Shown here piece after piece: positions 42,565 through 52,060 of a stretch of 64,000 bases of DNA; the stretch's first letter is position 1; every line of letters begins with the position of its first letter. Under the pieces are notes generated by a model. That model was not told the origin of the DNA and did no database searches. It saw nothing but the letters and a program-made list of their open reading frames with translations. Origin of the DNA: Vallitalea pronyensis (GTDB lineage: Bacteria; Bacillota; Clostridia; Lachnospirales; Vallitaleaceae); assembly GCF_018141445.1 (NCBI RefSeq), contig NZ_CP058649.1, positions 3,305,001-3,369,000 of the forward strand, written 5' to 3'. Both the position numbers and the translations under genes were made by a program.

Positions 42565-42831
42565 AGTGGACCTCCCAAGCATGAATGATTTTATCCAGTA
42601 TTTATGGCATATATTTTTTCTATTTATTAATATTACTATTCACATCAATGAAAAAGTGTTAAAAAAATCCTTTTGTATATTGTAAGAGTTAGGCATGAAA
42701 ATATCAAGAAATAAAAAAAAAAGTGAGCATACCTTCTAACTAAAACTGAATAACGATATTGCTGATTCTCTATCTGTCTGTTATGATGGTTATATGAAGG
42801 AAAATAGTTAAGATTAAAAGGGGCGTTATTC

Positions 42832-43698
42832 ATGAGCATAAAAATAGGCATCTTCTATTTCTCTGGTACAAGTAATACACAACTCGTTACTGGACTCATA
42901 GAAGAAGAACTGATAAAACAATCTGTTGATGTTAAGATTTATAATATTGAAAAAATCATCAATACACAACAAGTTGTCGATATGACCCAGTACGATATGA
43001 TAGGTATTGGGCATCCCATATACGGTTTTGGACCACCAGAAATGGTAGAAAAATGGGTGAAACATTTACCCACTAGCCAATCACAGAAAGTATTTATCTA
43101 CAAAACAGCAGCTGATAATATCTCAATTAATCATAATGCATCAGGTAAGATTATTAAGAAGCTAAAAAAGAAAAATTACCATGTATTTTATGATCGAATT
43201 ATATGTATGGGATCTAACTGGTTGACAGAATACACACACGCATTGGTAAGACAATTGTATGATGCAGCAGGCAGTAAAGTTGTACATATGTGTCAAGACA
43301 TACTTGAGAGGAAGAATCGCTTATATCATCCTAGCTTATCTTTGCGTTTATTAACTAATTTTCTTAATACTTGCGAAGACCGATTTCTTGCCCGGATCTT
43401 CGGTAAGACATTAAGAGCCACCGATGCATGTATCCATTGTGGTAAATGTGTTAAGCATTGTCCATCTAAGAATATTCATGTGAAAGATGGTAAGATAAAG
43501 TTCAAATGGAAATGTTACCTTTGTATGCGTTGTATCTATCAATGCCCAACCCGTGCCATTACATCCAATATATTCAAGGTGTTCATTGTCAAGAAAGGTT
43601 ATGATATTAGGAAAATAGTAGCAAATAGAACCAATCAAAAAGATAATACGAAATTTGCTGAGCATTTTAAATCCTATCTAGAAGACCCAACGCTATAA
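42832..43698 (+). CDS. EFR1-type flavodoxin-ferredoxin fusion
   Basis: 288 residues. An N-terminal flavodoxin-like domain (FSGTSNT phosphate loop, about residues 10-16) is joined to a C-terminal pair of [4Fe-4S] motifs, CIHCGKCVKHCP (about 200-211) and CYLCMRCIYQCP (about 228-239). The family shuttles electrons; the partner is unknown. AAGGGGC precedes ATG 42832. A VOC-domain gene follows by 53 nt in the same direction, possibly in the same transcript. Confidence 0.88.
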   Translation: MSIKIGIFYFSGTSNTQLVTGLIEEELIKQSVDVKIYNIEKIINTQQVVDMTQYDMIGIGHPIYGFGPPEMVEKWVKHLPTSQSQKVFIYKTAADNISINHNASGKIIKKLKKKNYHVFYDRIICMGSNWLTEYTHALVRQLYDAAGSKVVHMCQDILERKNRLYHPSLSLRLLTNFLNTCEDRFLARIFGKTLRATDACIHCGKCVKHCPSKNIHVKDGKIKFKWKCYLCMRCIYQCPTRAITSNIFKVFIVKKGYDIRKIVANRTNQKDNTKFAEHFKSYLEDPTL

Positions 43699-43751
43699 AC
43701 AGTGATAAATATAAAGTTATGTATAACGTTATGGAGGAAAGGAGACATGCC

Positions 43752-44168
43752 ATGAAAATCATTGATCATTTAAATCGGTATGTATCCGATGTTGATAAGT
43801 TTATTGACTTTTATAAGAACGCCCTAGATTATGCATTAATTGACATAGGCACAAAATCAGATGGGAAGAGGTATGCCATTCTTAAAGGCGATGGGCATGA
43901 GTTATTTATTTCTGAAAGAGATCTTTTCTCAATAGAAACAGTGAAGAACTTTAGACACATCGGTTATCATGTAGATGATGTAGATGGATGGTTGGATACT
44001 TTAAAATCAAAAGGATATGCCCATGAAAGTCAAGAAATTATTGTTAAACCTTTTTCAAAACAATTTTACTTAAAAGACCCTGATGGCTTTGAAATAGATT
44101 TCATACAATGGACAGATAAGCAGGGGTTCTATCGTTACCTAAGAGATAAAAACATTACATGTCAATGA
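43752..44168 (+). CDS. VOC-family (glyoxalase-like) protein
   Basis: 138 residues with the paired beta-alpha-beta-beta-beta modules of the vicinal-oxygen-chelate fold. His in IIDHLNRYV, Glu in HELFISE, His in RHIGYHVDD and Glu in GFEIDFIQW are in the places of metal ligands. The substrate is unknown; candidates range from glyoxalase to antibiotic-resistance proteins. AAAGGAGA supports ATG 43752. Confidence 0.82.
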   Translation: MKIIDHLNRYVSDVDKFIDFYKNALDYALIDIGTKSDGKRYAILKGDGHELFISERDLFSIETVKNFRHIGYHVDDVDGWLDTLKSKGYAHESQEIIVKPFSKQFYLKDPDGFEIDFIQWTDKQGFYRYLRDKNITCQ

Positions 44169-44212
44169 TTTATGCTTGTGGTTTTTGACAACAGCAGTAA
44201 GCAAACCAACAA

Positions 44213-45085
44213 TTAACCCTTGTTTAAGGTTCTGAATGCTTTTGGACTCATGGTTGTAAAGCGCTTAAATACAGTGGCAAAATATTGGCTGGATGAAAAA
44301 GAAAGGGTATATGCAATATCGGTTATGGATTGACGGGGGTATGTTGATAAAAGTGTTTTAGCCAGAGCTATTTTTTGGCGTAACACGTATTCATGTGGCG
44401 GCATGCCACATTCTTTTTTAAATTTGGTTTTAAACCGTGTTTCTGATAAGCCAGATATCATGGCTAATTCAGCAATCGTTATATGTTGATAGATATGCTC
44501 TTCAATATAGGCTCTAACATACTTCATGGTATTTCTATAGGGCAGATCACGCTCTTTTGTCTTGCATTCAAGGGTAGTCAATAGCAGTTGTGAAACAAGG
44601 TTACGAATACGTGTCTTTTTGTATATGCAATCATCAAAAGGAACTTCTATTAATTGATCAAGTAGATCATTGAGCTTAGAATTTCCCTTAAAAATGCGTT
44701 TTTTAGGATTGGTTAACAAATCAATAATACAATTGCCTTCATGATTCCCATACCCAATAAGATCATGCTTATGTTTATCTAAATCAATAATAAAATAAAA
44801 AAAATCAGCCTTATCTTCTGGATTAGAGCCTGTACTATGGGGTTCGTTTTCAAAGGTCATGAATACCTCACCACTTTTAACAACATAATCCTCCTGAGCC
44901 ACGTGGTATACCTGTTCACCTTTGATTAAATAAACAATTTCTATCATATCTGGATGAATATGTGTTTGAATAGGTTTTCGAGCCTGGGTATAATTCACTT
45001 TTGCAAGTCTAAAAGAAAATGCTTTGTCAATGGTTGAAAAATCCACCACACACCGTTCATTGGTCTCATTACGTTTGTCCATCAT
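44213..45085 (-). CDS. AraC-family transcriptional regulator
   Basis: 290 residues. An N-terminal cupin-type effector domain (THIHPDMIEIVYLIKGEQ) is joined to two C-terminal helix-turn-helix motifs (ITIAELAMISGLSETRFKT and SITDIAYTLSFSSSQYFAT). It is divergent from the UroD-type gene at 45196, 110 nt apart, and so likely regulates it. AAGGAGATT lies before adjacent ATG codons at 45085 and 45082; the second is better spaced. Confidence 0.9.
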   Translation of the reverse strand: MMDKRNETNERCVVDFSTIDKAFSFRLAKVNYTQARKPIQTHIHPDMIEIVYLIKGEQVYHVAQEDYVVKSGEVFMTFENEPHSTGSNPEDKADFFYFIIDLDKHKHDLIGYGNHEGNCIIDLLTNPKKRIFKGNSKLNDLLDQLIEVPFDDCIYKKTRIRNLVSQLLLTTLECKTKERDLPYRNTMKYVRAYIEEHIYQHITIAELAMISGLSETRFKTKFKKECGMPPHEYVLRQKIALAKTLLSTYPRQSITDIAYTLSFSSSQYFATVFKRFTTMSPKAFRTLNKG

Positions 45086-45195
45086 AATCTCCTTGGAATA
45101 CTTTTTATATTTGTATGATATTATAGCATGTTACGCATTTGAAAGAAAGTCAATAAGGTGTTTGATATAATAAGAAAAAAATTGGAGGACATAAC

Positions 45196-46245
45196 ATGAA
45201 TCATAAAGCGAATATGTTAAAAGCTGTGAGATTTGAAAGACCAGAGTATATTCCAATGACATTCCATATTAATGATGCCTGTTGGCAGCATTATCCCCAA
45301 GAAGAGCTCTTTGATTTAATAGAAACACACCCTTTTTTATTTCCGGATTATAAACGGCCAGAAGGACAATATATACCAGATTTTGCTCAAGTTGCAAGCA
45401 AAGATAAGCCCTACACAGATGATTGGGGCTGTCTATGGGAAACAACGGTGGATGGCATCACCGGTACGGTTACCAAACACCCTCTACAAGACTGGTCATC
45501 TTTTGAAACGTATAGAGCACCTGATCCAACAACGTGTATGGGAATTGGACCGGTGGATTGGCTGCACGTTAAAGAACACATTCAAAAAATAAAGCTAAAT
45601 GGTGACTTGGCTTTTGGTGGACTACGACATGGGCACACATTTCTTCAATTATGCGATATTCGAGGATACCAAAATCTAATATTTGATATGGCCGACCAGA
45701 ATCCTCATTTAAAAAAACTCATTCATATGGTTGAGGCATTTAATCTCTACATTGTTAATCAATATTTGGATATGGGTGTGGATATGATGGGATATGCAGA
45801 AGATTTAGGTATGCAAAAAGGTCCTATGATATCACCTCAGTATTTTAGAGAGTACATTAAACCTAGCTATCAGAGGTTAATGAAACCAGCGCGGGATAAA
45901 GGTGTTATTGTTCATATGCATTCTGATGGGGATTTACATGATTTAATAGACGACATCATTGATGGTGGCGTGGAAGTAATAAATATGCAGGATTATGTGA
46001 ATGGCATTGATTGGATTGCTGACAAATTCGCTGGTAAGGTGTGCATTGAGCTGGATATTGACCGGCAATTTACCACACCCCATGGTACAGTTGATGAAAT
46101 AGATGCACTTATAAGAGAAGAAGTGCAGAAAATTAGTAGAAAAGAGGGCGGGCTCATGATGGTATATGGCTTATATCCAGGAGTACCCCTTAAGAATGTG
46201 AAGGCTCTTATGGATGCCATGGAACGCTATGCTTTTTACTATTGA
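45196..46245 (+). CDS. Uroporphyrinogen-decarboxylase-family methyltransferase-like protein
   Basis: 349 residues of the UroD/MtaA/CmuA superfamily TIM barrel. The C-terminal HMHSDGDLHDLIDDIIDGG (about 235-253) and the ELDIDRQ region fit the corrinoid-linked methyltransferase branch rather than true haem-pathway HemE, which has a different N-terminus. There is no haem gene nearby. The divergent AraC regulator suggests control by a small carbon compound. No corrinoid protein is adjacent. The role is therefore inferred only to the family level. GGAGG precedes ATG 45196. Confidence 0.82.
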   Translation: MNHKANMLKAVRFERPEYIPMTFHINDACWQHYPQEELFDLIETHPFLFPDYKRPEGQYIPDFAQVASKDKPYTDDWGCLWETTVDGITGTVTKHPLQDWSSFETYRAPDPTTCMGIGPVDWLHVKEHIQKIKLNGDLAFGGLRHGHTFLQLCDIRGYQNLIFDMADQNPHLKKLIHMVEAFNLYIVNQYLDMGVDMMGYAEDLGMQKGPMISPQYFREYIKPSYQRLMKPARDKGVIVHMHSDGDLHDLIDDIIDGGVEVINMQDYVNGIDWIADKFAGKVCIELDIDRQFTTPHGTVDEIDALIREEVQKISRKEGGLMMVYGLYPGVPLKNVKALMDAMERYAFYY

Positions 46246-46259
46246 TACCCCATAATTTT

Positions 46260-46303
46260 GGATAATATAATGGTGATGCTTTTGTGCTACCATTATATTA
46301 TCC
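46260..46303. terminator. Long hairpin between convergent genes
   Basis: GGATAATATAATGGT (46260-46274) and ACCATTATATTATCC (46289-46303) form a perfect 15-bp stem between the UroD-type and CstA genes. The flanking T-runs are poor, so termination is likely but not certain. Confidence 0.6.
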
Positions 46304-46349
46304 ACTATTAAGCTGTATGAATCTTTTATGAAGGGCAGTCCGTTATATT

Positions 46350-47744
46350 TTATGCCTCTTTAACAGCATTCTTAGACTTCCATAAAAATAATGTAATAGC
46401 TAATAAAGCTGTCAATACACCAATACTCAATCCGACGGATGACGCTAATTGAAGACCTTCATCTGCAATTAAAATGTAGCTGGTTATAACGGCTGTCATA
46501 AACGTAGCAGGAATAGAGGCAACATAATGATTTTTTCTTTTACCAACTAGATAGCTTGCAGCAGCCCATAATGCAACAGTAGCTAGTGTTTGGTTAGACC
46601 AGGCAAAGTATCGCCAAATAATACTGAAATCAATGAAGCAAAGGGCGACACCTATAGCAAATAAAGGAATGGCAATTAAGAATCGGTTTCTGAACTTATC
46701 TTGTTTGAATGTTAATGCATCGGCAATGGTAAGACGAGCACTTCTAAAGGCTGTATCACCAGAGGTAATAGGACAGGCAACAACACCAATCAAAGCCAAT
46801 ACGCCTCCAACCTTACCAAGTAGTGAATTAGAAATGGTATTTACTACAACAGCGGCCCCTCCTGCTGCTTTTAACGCACCTGTGCTTCCGAAAAAGGCCA
46901 TGGCAGCAGCAGCCCATATAAGCGCGATAATACCTTCCATAATCATAGCACCATAGAACACTTTTCGACCTTCACTTTCATTATTAATACATCTTGCCAT
47001 GATTGGTGATTGAGTAGCATGGAAACCACTAATAGCACCACATGCAATGGTAATGAATAAGAAGGGAAAAATAGATTTGCTTGTAGGATGTAAATTAGCT
47101 AACTGAAGTTCAGGAATTTGATAACCTTTTGCAAATAACCCAATGATAATACCAAAACCCATAATTAATAGTGATGCACCAAATATTGGATAAATCTTTC
47201 CTATAATTTTATCGACAGGTAATACAGTAGCTAATAGATAATAGACTATAATGATACCAACCCAAGTCATGGTATTAATAGACGTTAGATTCTCAAGAAG
47301 GCCAGCAGGTCCTTTAACAAATACAACACCCACGAGTATAAGCAAGATCACCGAGAAAAAACGCATGAATGTTTTAGCACCATTTCCTAGATATTTTCCT
47401 GATATCTCAGCAATACTAGCACCACTGTTTCTAAGGGAGAGCATGCCAGAAAAATAATCATGTACAGCTCCAGCAAAAATACATCCAAATACAATCCATA
47501 GAAAAGCCACAGGTCCCCATAATGCCCCAGCTACAGCACCAAAGATTGGTCCTAAACCAGCAATGTTTAGAAATTGAACAAGAAATACCTTTTTCCAGTT
47601 AAGAGGAACATAGTCAACACCATCAGCCATTTCATGAGCTGGCGTTTTTCTGCTGGTATCAATACCGAATATCCTTTCAACAAATTTCCCGTAGAATAAA
47701 TAACCTAAAATAAGGATCATAACGGCTAATAAAAATGTTATCAT
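46350..47744 (-). CDS. cstA: CstA-family carbon-starvation/pyruvate transporter
   Basis: 464 residues with about twelve to thirteen membrane helices. The CstA N-terminal motif DGVDYVPLNWKKVF, then HDYFSGMLSLRNSGASI and QSPIMARC, are characteristic. In E. coli, family members BtsT and CstA take up pyruvate and peptides. This protein lies next to a LytS-LytTR pair as BtsT is controlled by BtsSR, so pyruvate or a similar acid is the best guess. GGGAGGA supports ATG 47744. It is separated from the regulator genes by a terminator, so it has its own promoter. Confidence 0.87.
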   Translation of the reverse strand: MITFLLAVMILILGYLFYGKFVERIFGIDTSRKTPAHEMADGVDYVPLNWKKVFLVQFLNIAGLGPIFGAVAGALWGPVAFLWIVFGCIFAGAVHDYFSGMLSLRNSGASIAEISGKYLGNGAKTFMRFFSVILLILVGVVFVKGPAGLLENLTSINTMTWVGIIIVYYLLATVLPVDKIIGKIYPIFGASLLIMGFGIIIGLFAKGYQIPELQLANLHPTSKSIFPFLFITIACGAISGFHATQSPIMARCINNESEGRKVFYGAMIMEGIIALIWAAAAMAFFGSTGALKAAGGAAVVVNTISNSLLGKVGGVLALIGVVACPITSGDTAFRSARLTIADALTFKQDKFRNRFLIAIPLFAIGVALCFIDFSIIWRYFAWSNQTLATVALWAAASYLVGKRKNHYVASIPATFMTAVITSYILIADEGLQLASSVGLSIGVLTALLAITLFLWKSKNAVKEA

Positions 47745-47787
47745 AAATATCCTCCCTTTAATTAAATGATATAAAAAGGATAGCATG

Positions 47788-47808
47788 ATCAACTATTTTA
47801 TTGTTGAT
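47788..47808 (-). promoter_or_regulatory. Inverted repeat upstream of cstA
   Basis: ATCAAC (47788-47793) and GTTGAT (47803-47808) form a 6-bp inverted repeat with 9-bp spacing, 44 nt before the cstA start. It may bind the LytTR regulator, but it does not clearly match a LytTR consensus. Confidence 0.3.
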
Positions 47809-47823
47809 TTTTACCTAAATAAT

Positions 47824-47872
47824 ACAAAAAAACCGTTAAGCGGTCATAATCTTAGCTTAAACGGTTATTAGG
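47824..47872 (-). terminator. Terminator after the LytTR gene
   Basis: On the minus strand AACCGTTTAAGC pairs with GCTTAACGGTT (one bulge), followed by a run of T, just before cstA. Confidence 0.8.
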
Positions 47873-47890
47873 GAAAGAAACGAGATAACA

Positions 47891-48634
47891 CTATAGATTA
47901 AGAATTTGTTTAAAGGTCTTTATTTGGCGTCGGCTGACTGGAATTTCTACACAAGAATGCTTCATTTTTACAACAAAGGTATGGTTAAACCAAGGTATGA
48001 TTTTTTCTATTTTATCCATGTTAATCAAATAGCTACGATGGCATCGAAAAAAATGATGCTTTTTTAAGGTGGCTTCTAACTCGCTTAAGGTATTATGACT
48101 CTTATACTTATTAGTAGCTGTCTCAATAATAATTTCCCCATTGCTAAGGGTACAAAATAAAATATCTTCTGGTGAAATAATAGCAATACAATCCCCATCC
48201 CATACAGGAATTTTTTCAATACAGTTATGACATATAATATTATCATCAATGGGATGAAGAAGTTTGGAATAAGACCTTTTATCAAGTAGTCTTTTGATGG
48301 TTTCATCAATGCGTTGTTCATCATAAGGTTTTAGAATGTAATCCACTACATTGAGTTCAAAAGCTTTTATTGCATAGTCATCATAAGCTGTTACAAAAAT
48401 TACATCCGTATTCATATGACGTTTATGAAGGTCTAAAGCAATGGCATATCCATTCAAAACGGGCATTTCAATATCAAGAAAAACCACATCTGGCTTATCA
48501 TGGATAATGGCTTCTAATGCCTCAGATGCATCCATGTACATACCAATGATATTGATGTGCTTATGTTGCCCTAATAGAAAAGAAAGCTCTTGTAATGCAG
48601 GTTTCTCGTCGTCAACCAATATAACATTTAACAT
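47891..48634 (-). CDS. LytTR-family response regulator
   Basis: 247 residues. Receiver domain with DDEKPALQEL, phospho-Asp in VVFLDIEMPVLNG, and Lys in LKPYDEQ. The C-terminal LytTR DNA-binding domain (from ISPEDILFC, about 150-245) has the HFFRCHRSYLINMDKI motif. It overlaps the lytS-type gene by seven bases and is followed by a terminator. The likely target is cstA next door. Confidence 0.92.
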   Translation of the reverse strand: MLNVILVDDEKPALQELSFLLGQHKHINIIGMYMDASEALEAIIHDKPDVVFLDIEMPVLNGYAIALDLHKRHMNTDVIFVTAYDDYAIKAFELNVVDYILKPYDEQRIDETIKRLLDKRSYSKLLHPIDDNIICHNCIEKIPVWDGDCIAIISPEDILFCTLSNGEIIIETATNKYKSHNTLSELEATLKKHHFFRCHRSYLINMDKIEKIIPWFNHTFVVKMKHSCVEIPVSRRQIKTFKQILNL

Positions 48635-50328
48635 GAATAACTCATCTCCTTGTGTATTTTGAACGTAACAGTCGTACCCATATTTTTAGTACTTGTAATA
48701 TGGAGCTGTTCATTACATGTGGTTTTCAGACGTTCATTAACATTCGTAATGCCTATACCTGATTTAGTGGATGGATTTGTTAAGATACGCCTAAGTCGAT
48801 CCGGTTCTATACCTAAGCCATCATCTCTAATTTCGAAGGTAACATAATCACCATGACGGATTTTAACATAAACGTGACCAGGTCCAGTTTTGGGAAGTAT
48901 ACCATGTATAATAGCATTTTCAATAATTGGTTGTAAAATAAGGGAGGGAATTTGAATACAAGATTTTTCTTGAATGTCAAAATGTACATTTATTTTTTCG
49001 CCATATCTAGCCTTAACAATAGATAGATAAGATTTAATAATGGCAATTTCTTTTTCTAAAGTAATGAAGTCTTCAGCATTTTGAAAACTATTTCTTAGAA
49101 AGAAACTAAGTTCCAGCAGGAGCTGCCTAGCTTTATTAGGGTCTGTTCTACAAAAGGACACAATGGTATTTAAGGTATTAAACAAAAAATGAGGTCTTAT
49201 TTGTGCCTGAAGTCTTCTTAGCTCAGCTTTACGTAGTAAGTTTTTTTGGTAATCTACCTTACTAAGTTCTATTTGTGTAGAAAAAAGGTGGGCTAGACCC
49301 TTCGCTAATTCAATATCTGTTCGCCTTATATCATGGGACGATGTTTTATATAATTTCAATGTACCAATCACATTGTTTTTTTCCATAAGTGGTACAACAA
49401 TGGCTGACTTAAGGGGACAAGTTTTATCGGGACATTCAATCTGAGTTTTTTTCAGTGCAATCATATGCTTTTTATCAAGGATAGCTTTCTGGGATAAATG
49501 CGTTGTAATGAAAGAGCCTTTTTTGTGATGATCATTAGCTGCACCTACATGAGCTAATATTTTCTCCTTATCTGTTATGGCAACAGCATCCATGCCAGCC
49601 ATGTCATAGATTATTTTGGCAGTTTGATTGGCAGAATCTTCATGTAATCCTTTACGAAGAAATGGAAGGGTTTTATTAGCAATGCTTAATGCTAATTGAG
49701 CTTGTATAGCTCCAGCTCGTTCACGATCATTATATATTTCTTGAATCAGTGCCAAGAAAATACCAATACCTAGAGAATTAATGATCGTCATAGGAAGAAA
49801 GATAACTTTTACAATATGTAAAGCATCAGTAAATGGTCTTGCTATTAGTAGAATCATGCTCATTTGAATGATTTCAGCAATGACACCAGTAATAATGCCA
49901 TATAACCATTTTTTGTTTTTATCATGTATGTAGTTTCTAGCTAGTCCACCTATTATTCCACCAATAATCGTGGATAGACCACAAGCAATAGCCGTTAATT
50001 GACCATCAGGAATAAGCATACGATGGACACCTGCTACTAGGCCAGCGCCAAAACCCACCATTGGACCACCTATAAGTCCAGATACCACAATAGCAATAGA
50101 ACGAGAATTAACAATACCACCCAATACTTCAATACCCCAATAAGTGGTGATGATACCGATACCTCCAAATAAAAGGGAGAAAAATAGTTGGTCCGATATG
50201 CTTAATTTTTCTTTCACAATGTAATTTTTGAAAATGTCAAGTTTTGTAATGAGAAAAGCGAATAGTACGATTATGCCTAAACGATTAAAAAGCAGTTGGC
50301 TTAATTCTATTAACATATTATCACTCAA
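48628..50328 (-). CDS. LytS-family sensor histidine kinase
   Basis: About 566 residues: 5TMR-LYT membrane sensor (about 1-205), GAF domain (about 215-350), His-kinase motif RPHFLFNTLNTI (about 380) and HATPase with DDGLGI. This architecture is shared by BtsS, YpdA and Bacillus LytS, which sense pyruvate or membrane potential. The Cys-rich stretch CPDKTCPL in the GAF domain is unusual and could bind metal or respond to redox. The start is unclear: TTG 50328 or ATG 50316, both with weak ribosome sites. Translation is coupled to the LytTR gene. Confidence 0.88.
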   Translation of the reverse strand: MSDNMLIELSQLLFNRLGIIVLFAFLITKLDIFKNYIVKEKLSISDQLFFSLLFGGIGIITTYWGIEVLGGIVNSRSIAIVVSGLIGGPMVGFGAGLVAGVHRMLIPDGQLTAIACGLSTIIGGIIGGLARNYIHDKNKKWLYGIITGVIAEIIQMSMILLIARPFTDALHIVKVIFLPMTIINSLGIGIFLALIQEIYNDRERAGAIQAQLALSIANKTLPFLRKGLHEDSANQTAKIIYDMAGMDAVAITDKEKILAHVGAANDHHKKGSFITTHLSQKAILDKKHMIALKKTQIECPDKTCPLKSAIVVPLMEKNNVIGTLKLYKTSSHDIRRTDIELAKGLAHLFSTQIELSKVDYQKNLLRKAELRRLQAQIRPHFLFNTLNTIVSFCRTDPNKARQLLLELSFFLRNSFQNAEDFITLEKEIAIIKSYLSIVKARYGEKINVHFDIQEKSCIQIPSLILQPIIENAIIHGILPKTGPGHVYVKIRHGDYVTFEIRDDGLGIEPDRLRRILTNPSTKSGIGITNVNERLKTTCNEQLHITSTKNMGTTVTFKIHKEMSYSC

Positions 50329-50769
50329 TTCTTTTAGTTTGTATCATACTACGGTATATAATCATTACTTTTAGCACATGAAACGACACATTTAATTTTA
50401 TTATTATTTTGTTAAGAAGTAAAGGAAAAATACTGGAAATAATAGATAAGGCTTATGTCTTTATTGAAATGATAAGAAAAATAAAATATAATGAATAAAT
50501 ACATATGTTCATAGAAAAGAAAGTGATTGGAAAAAGATATGTAAATATTTGTAAAAAGGCTGGAAGGATTTACGTATTCATGATAGAATAGAATAAGTAT
50601 GGACAACCATAAGAGGATAATGCATATTGATAAAATAAGCAACAGCTACTAGATAAGTGCAATATAAGGGGTGCACAATTATTGTCTAGTAAGATGTTTT
50701 CTGTTTATCATTATTGTTGCCCTAACATGTAAACATAAGCCATGAGCAAATAAAGGTGAAGGAGGTGAC
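50329..50769. other. Intergenic region with promoters only
   Basis: This 441-nt AT-rich gap lies between divergent genes. No convincing ORF is present. A TAGAAT at about 50585-50590 and the GGAGGTGA site (50761-50768) belong to the plus-strand gene. The minus-strand promoter of the kinase must lie near 50330-50400, but I cannot define it. Confidence 0.4.
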
Positions 50770-51033
50770 TTGTTGCATGGGTTAACCAAACGTACATATT
50801 TAAGTAAAGATCAAGTTAAGCGTGGGATATTGATAGGTGCGTATGTCCTATTATCACCATTTCTATTTGTTTTAAAGGGATTGCCGCCTCTTATATATTA
50901 CCTGCTTATACTTACTTATTGTGCAATGGGTTACATGGTACTGATGCAGATTATTGACGCTGTAATTGGGCTCAATAAGCGGTTAAAACTATGGGAGTTA
51001 AGGAAACACTTACGTAAAAATAATGGATGCTAA
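50770..51033 (+). CDS. Small two-helix membrane protein
   Basis: About 87 residues, with a basic N-terminus, two hydrophobic segments (about 20-38 and 43-68) and a basic C-terminal tail (LKLWELRKHLRKN). I do not recognise the family. The start is TTG 50770 or TTG 50773, behind a very strong GGAGGTGA. It lies 64 nt before a lipoprotein gene and may be co-transcribed. Confidence 0.65.
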   Translation: MLHGLTKRTYLSKDQVKRGILIGAYVLLSPFLFVLKGLPPLIYYLLILTYCAMGYMVLMQIIDAVIGLNKRLKLWELRKHLRKNNGC

Positions 51034-51097
51034 GATGGTTAACCATTTAAGCAAAGAGGACCGTGAGTAAGACTTACTTAGAAAAGGGGAATATAAA

Positions 51098-52030
51098 ATG
51101 ATGAGGAAAGTGTATAGTGTTATTGCGATTGCAATGATTGTTATAGTAACTGTAGGTTGCAATCAAACCAAAGAAGTTATGGCAAAAAATCTTGATGTAC
51201 ATTTTGAATTTGTTACGGAATTAGACCAACAAGAGTATCCACATACGACTGCATATCTCATTGTTGATGCAGAACAAAAAATGACATTAAAGATTGGTGA
51301 ATATATTGCTGGTTTTAAAGACGGATTATTGGATGAGAATACAGAGTGGGATACACCGCCCAATGCATTAACCAATTATTTGGGGTGGTATGGAGGGCAA
51401 GGTGTCATCCTGTCCATTATAAAAGAAGGCTCTCAATTACTGGTTAAACAGAAGCTCATTGAGGAGCAATCGGAAAACAAAGATATGCCCAGTGATGTTA
51501 CATCTGTCGTTATGGACAAAGATGTGAATGTAACAGTAAAAGAGGCTGTATTTAAAGAAATGCAAACGAAAGATACACCTATCGTTGAAATAGAACCTGT
51601 AACATCAACTTACAAAGAGAAAGTGGCGCATATGGATGAATTAATGAAAAACATGGCCTTAGAAAAGGGCAAAGAAATTTCCATTATGGGCGAGTCAACA
51701 GAAGGCGGGGTTATTCAACCTTATTACCAGAAGAATGCACTTACATGTTTTGAAGTGACCCATTATGGTGAAATGGGTCGAGTTTCAAAAGCTTATTATA
51801 TGCTTGAGACAGGTGTTGTTTTTATTGAAGTCACCAATTGGTTGTACAAAGAACCTCTCATAACGGAGCATGCTACAAGACAAGAGCAGTTTTATATTCT
51901 TGATAACTATAAGGTGTATATGACGGATAGAAAAATCGAGTCACTGGATGAGAGCGATGAATCCGATATTATGAATGATTATTTAAAATATAAAGATATG
52001 ATTACAACAGGTAATAATAAAACAGTATAA
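51098..52030 (+). CDS. Lipoprotein of unknown function
   Basis: 310 residues. A lipobox VTVGC (Cys about 21) after a hydrophobic segment predicts attachment to the outer face of the membrane. The remainder is soluble, with no recognised catalytic motif. Following genes encode a TIGR01212 radical SAM protein and the sepF cluster, but no functional link can be read. AAAGGGGA precedes ATG 51098. Confidence 0.75.
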   Translation: MMRKVYSVIAIAMIVIVTVGCNQTKEVMAKNLDVHFEFVTELDQQEYPHTTAYLIVDAEQKMTLKIGEYIAGFKDGLLDENTEWDTPPNALTNYLGWYGGQGVILSIIKEGSQLLVKQKLIEEQSENKDMPSDVTSVVMDKDVNVTVKEAVFKEMQTKDTPIVEIEPVTSTYKEKVAHMDELMKNMALEKGKEISIMGESTEGGVIQPYYQKNALTCFEVTHYGEMGRVSKAYYMLETGVVFIEVTNWLYKEPLITEHATRQEQFYILDNYKVYMTDRKIESLDESDESDIMNDYLKYKDMITTGNNKTV

Positions 52031-52060
52031 CCTGTTATAGAGTAACAGATGGAGGCAATG

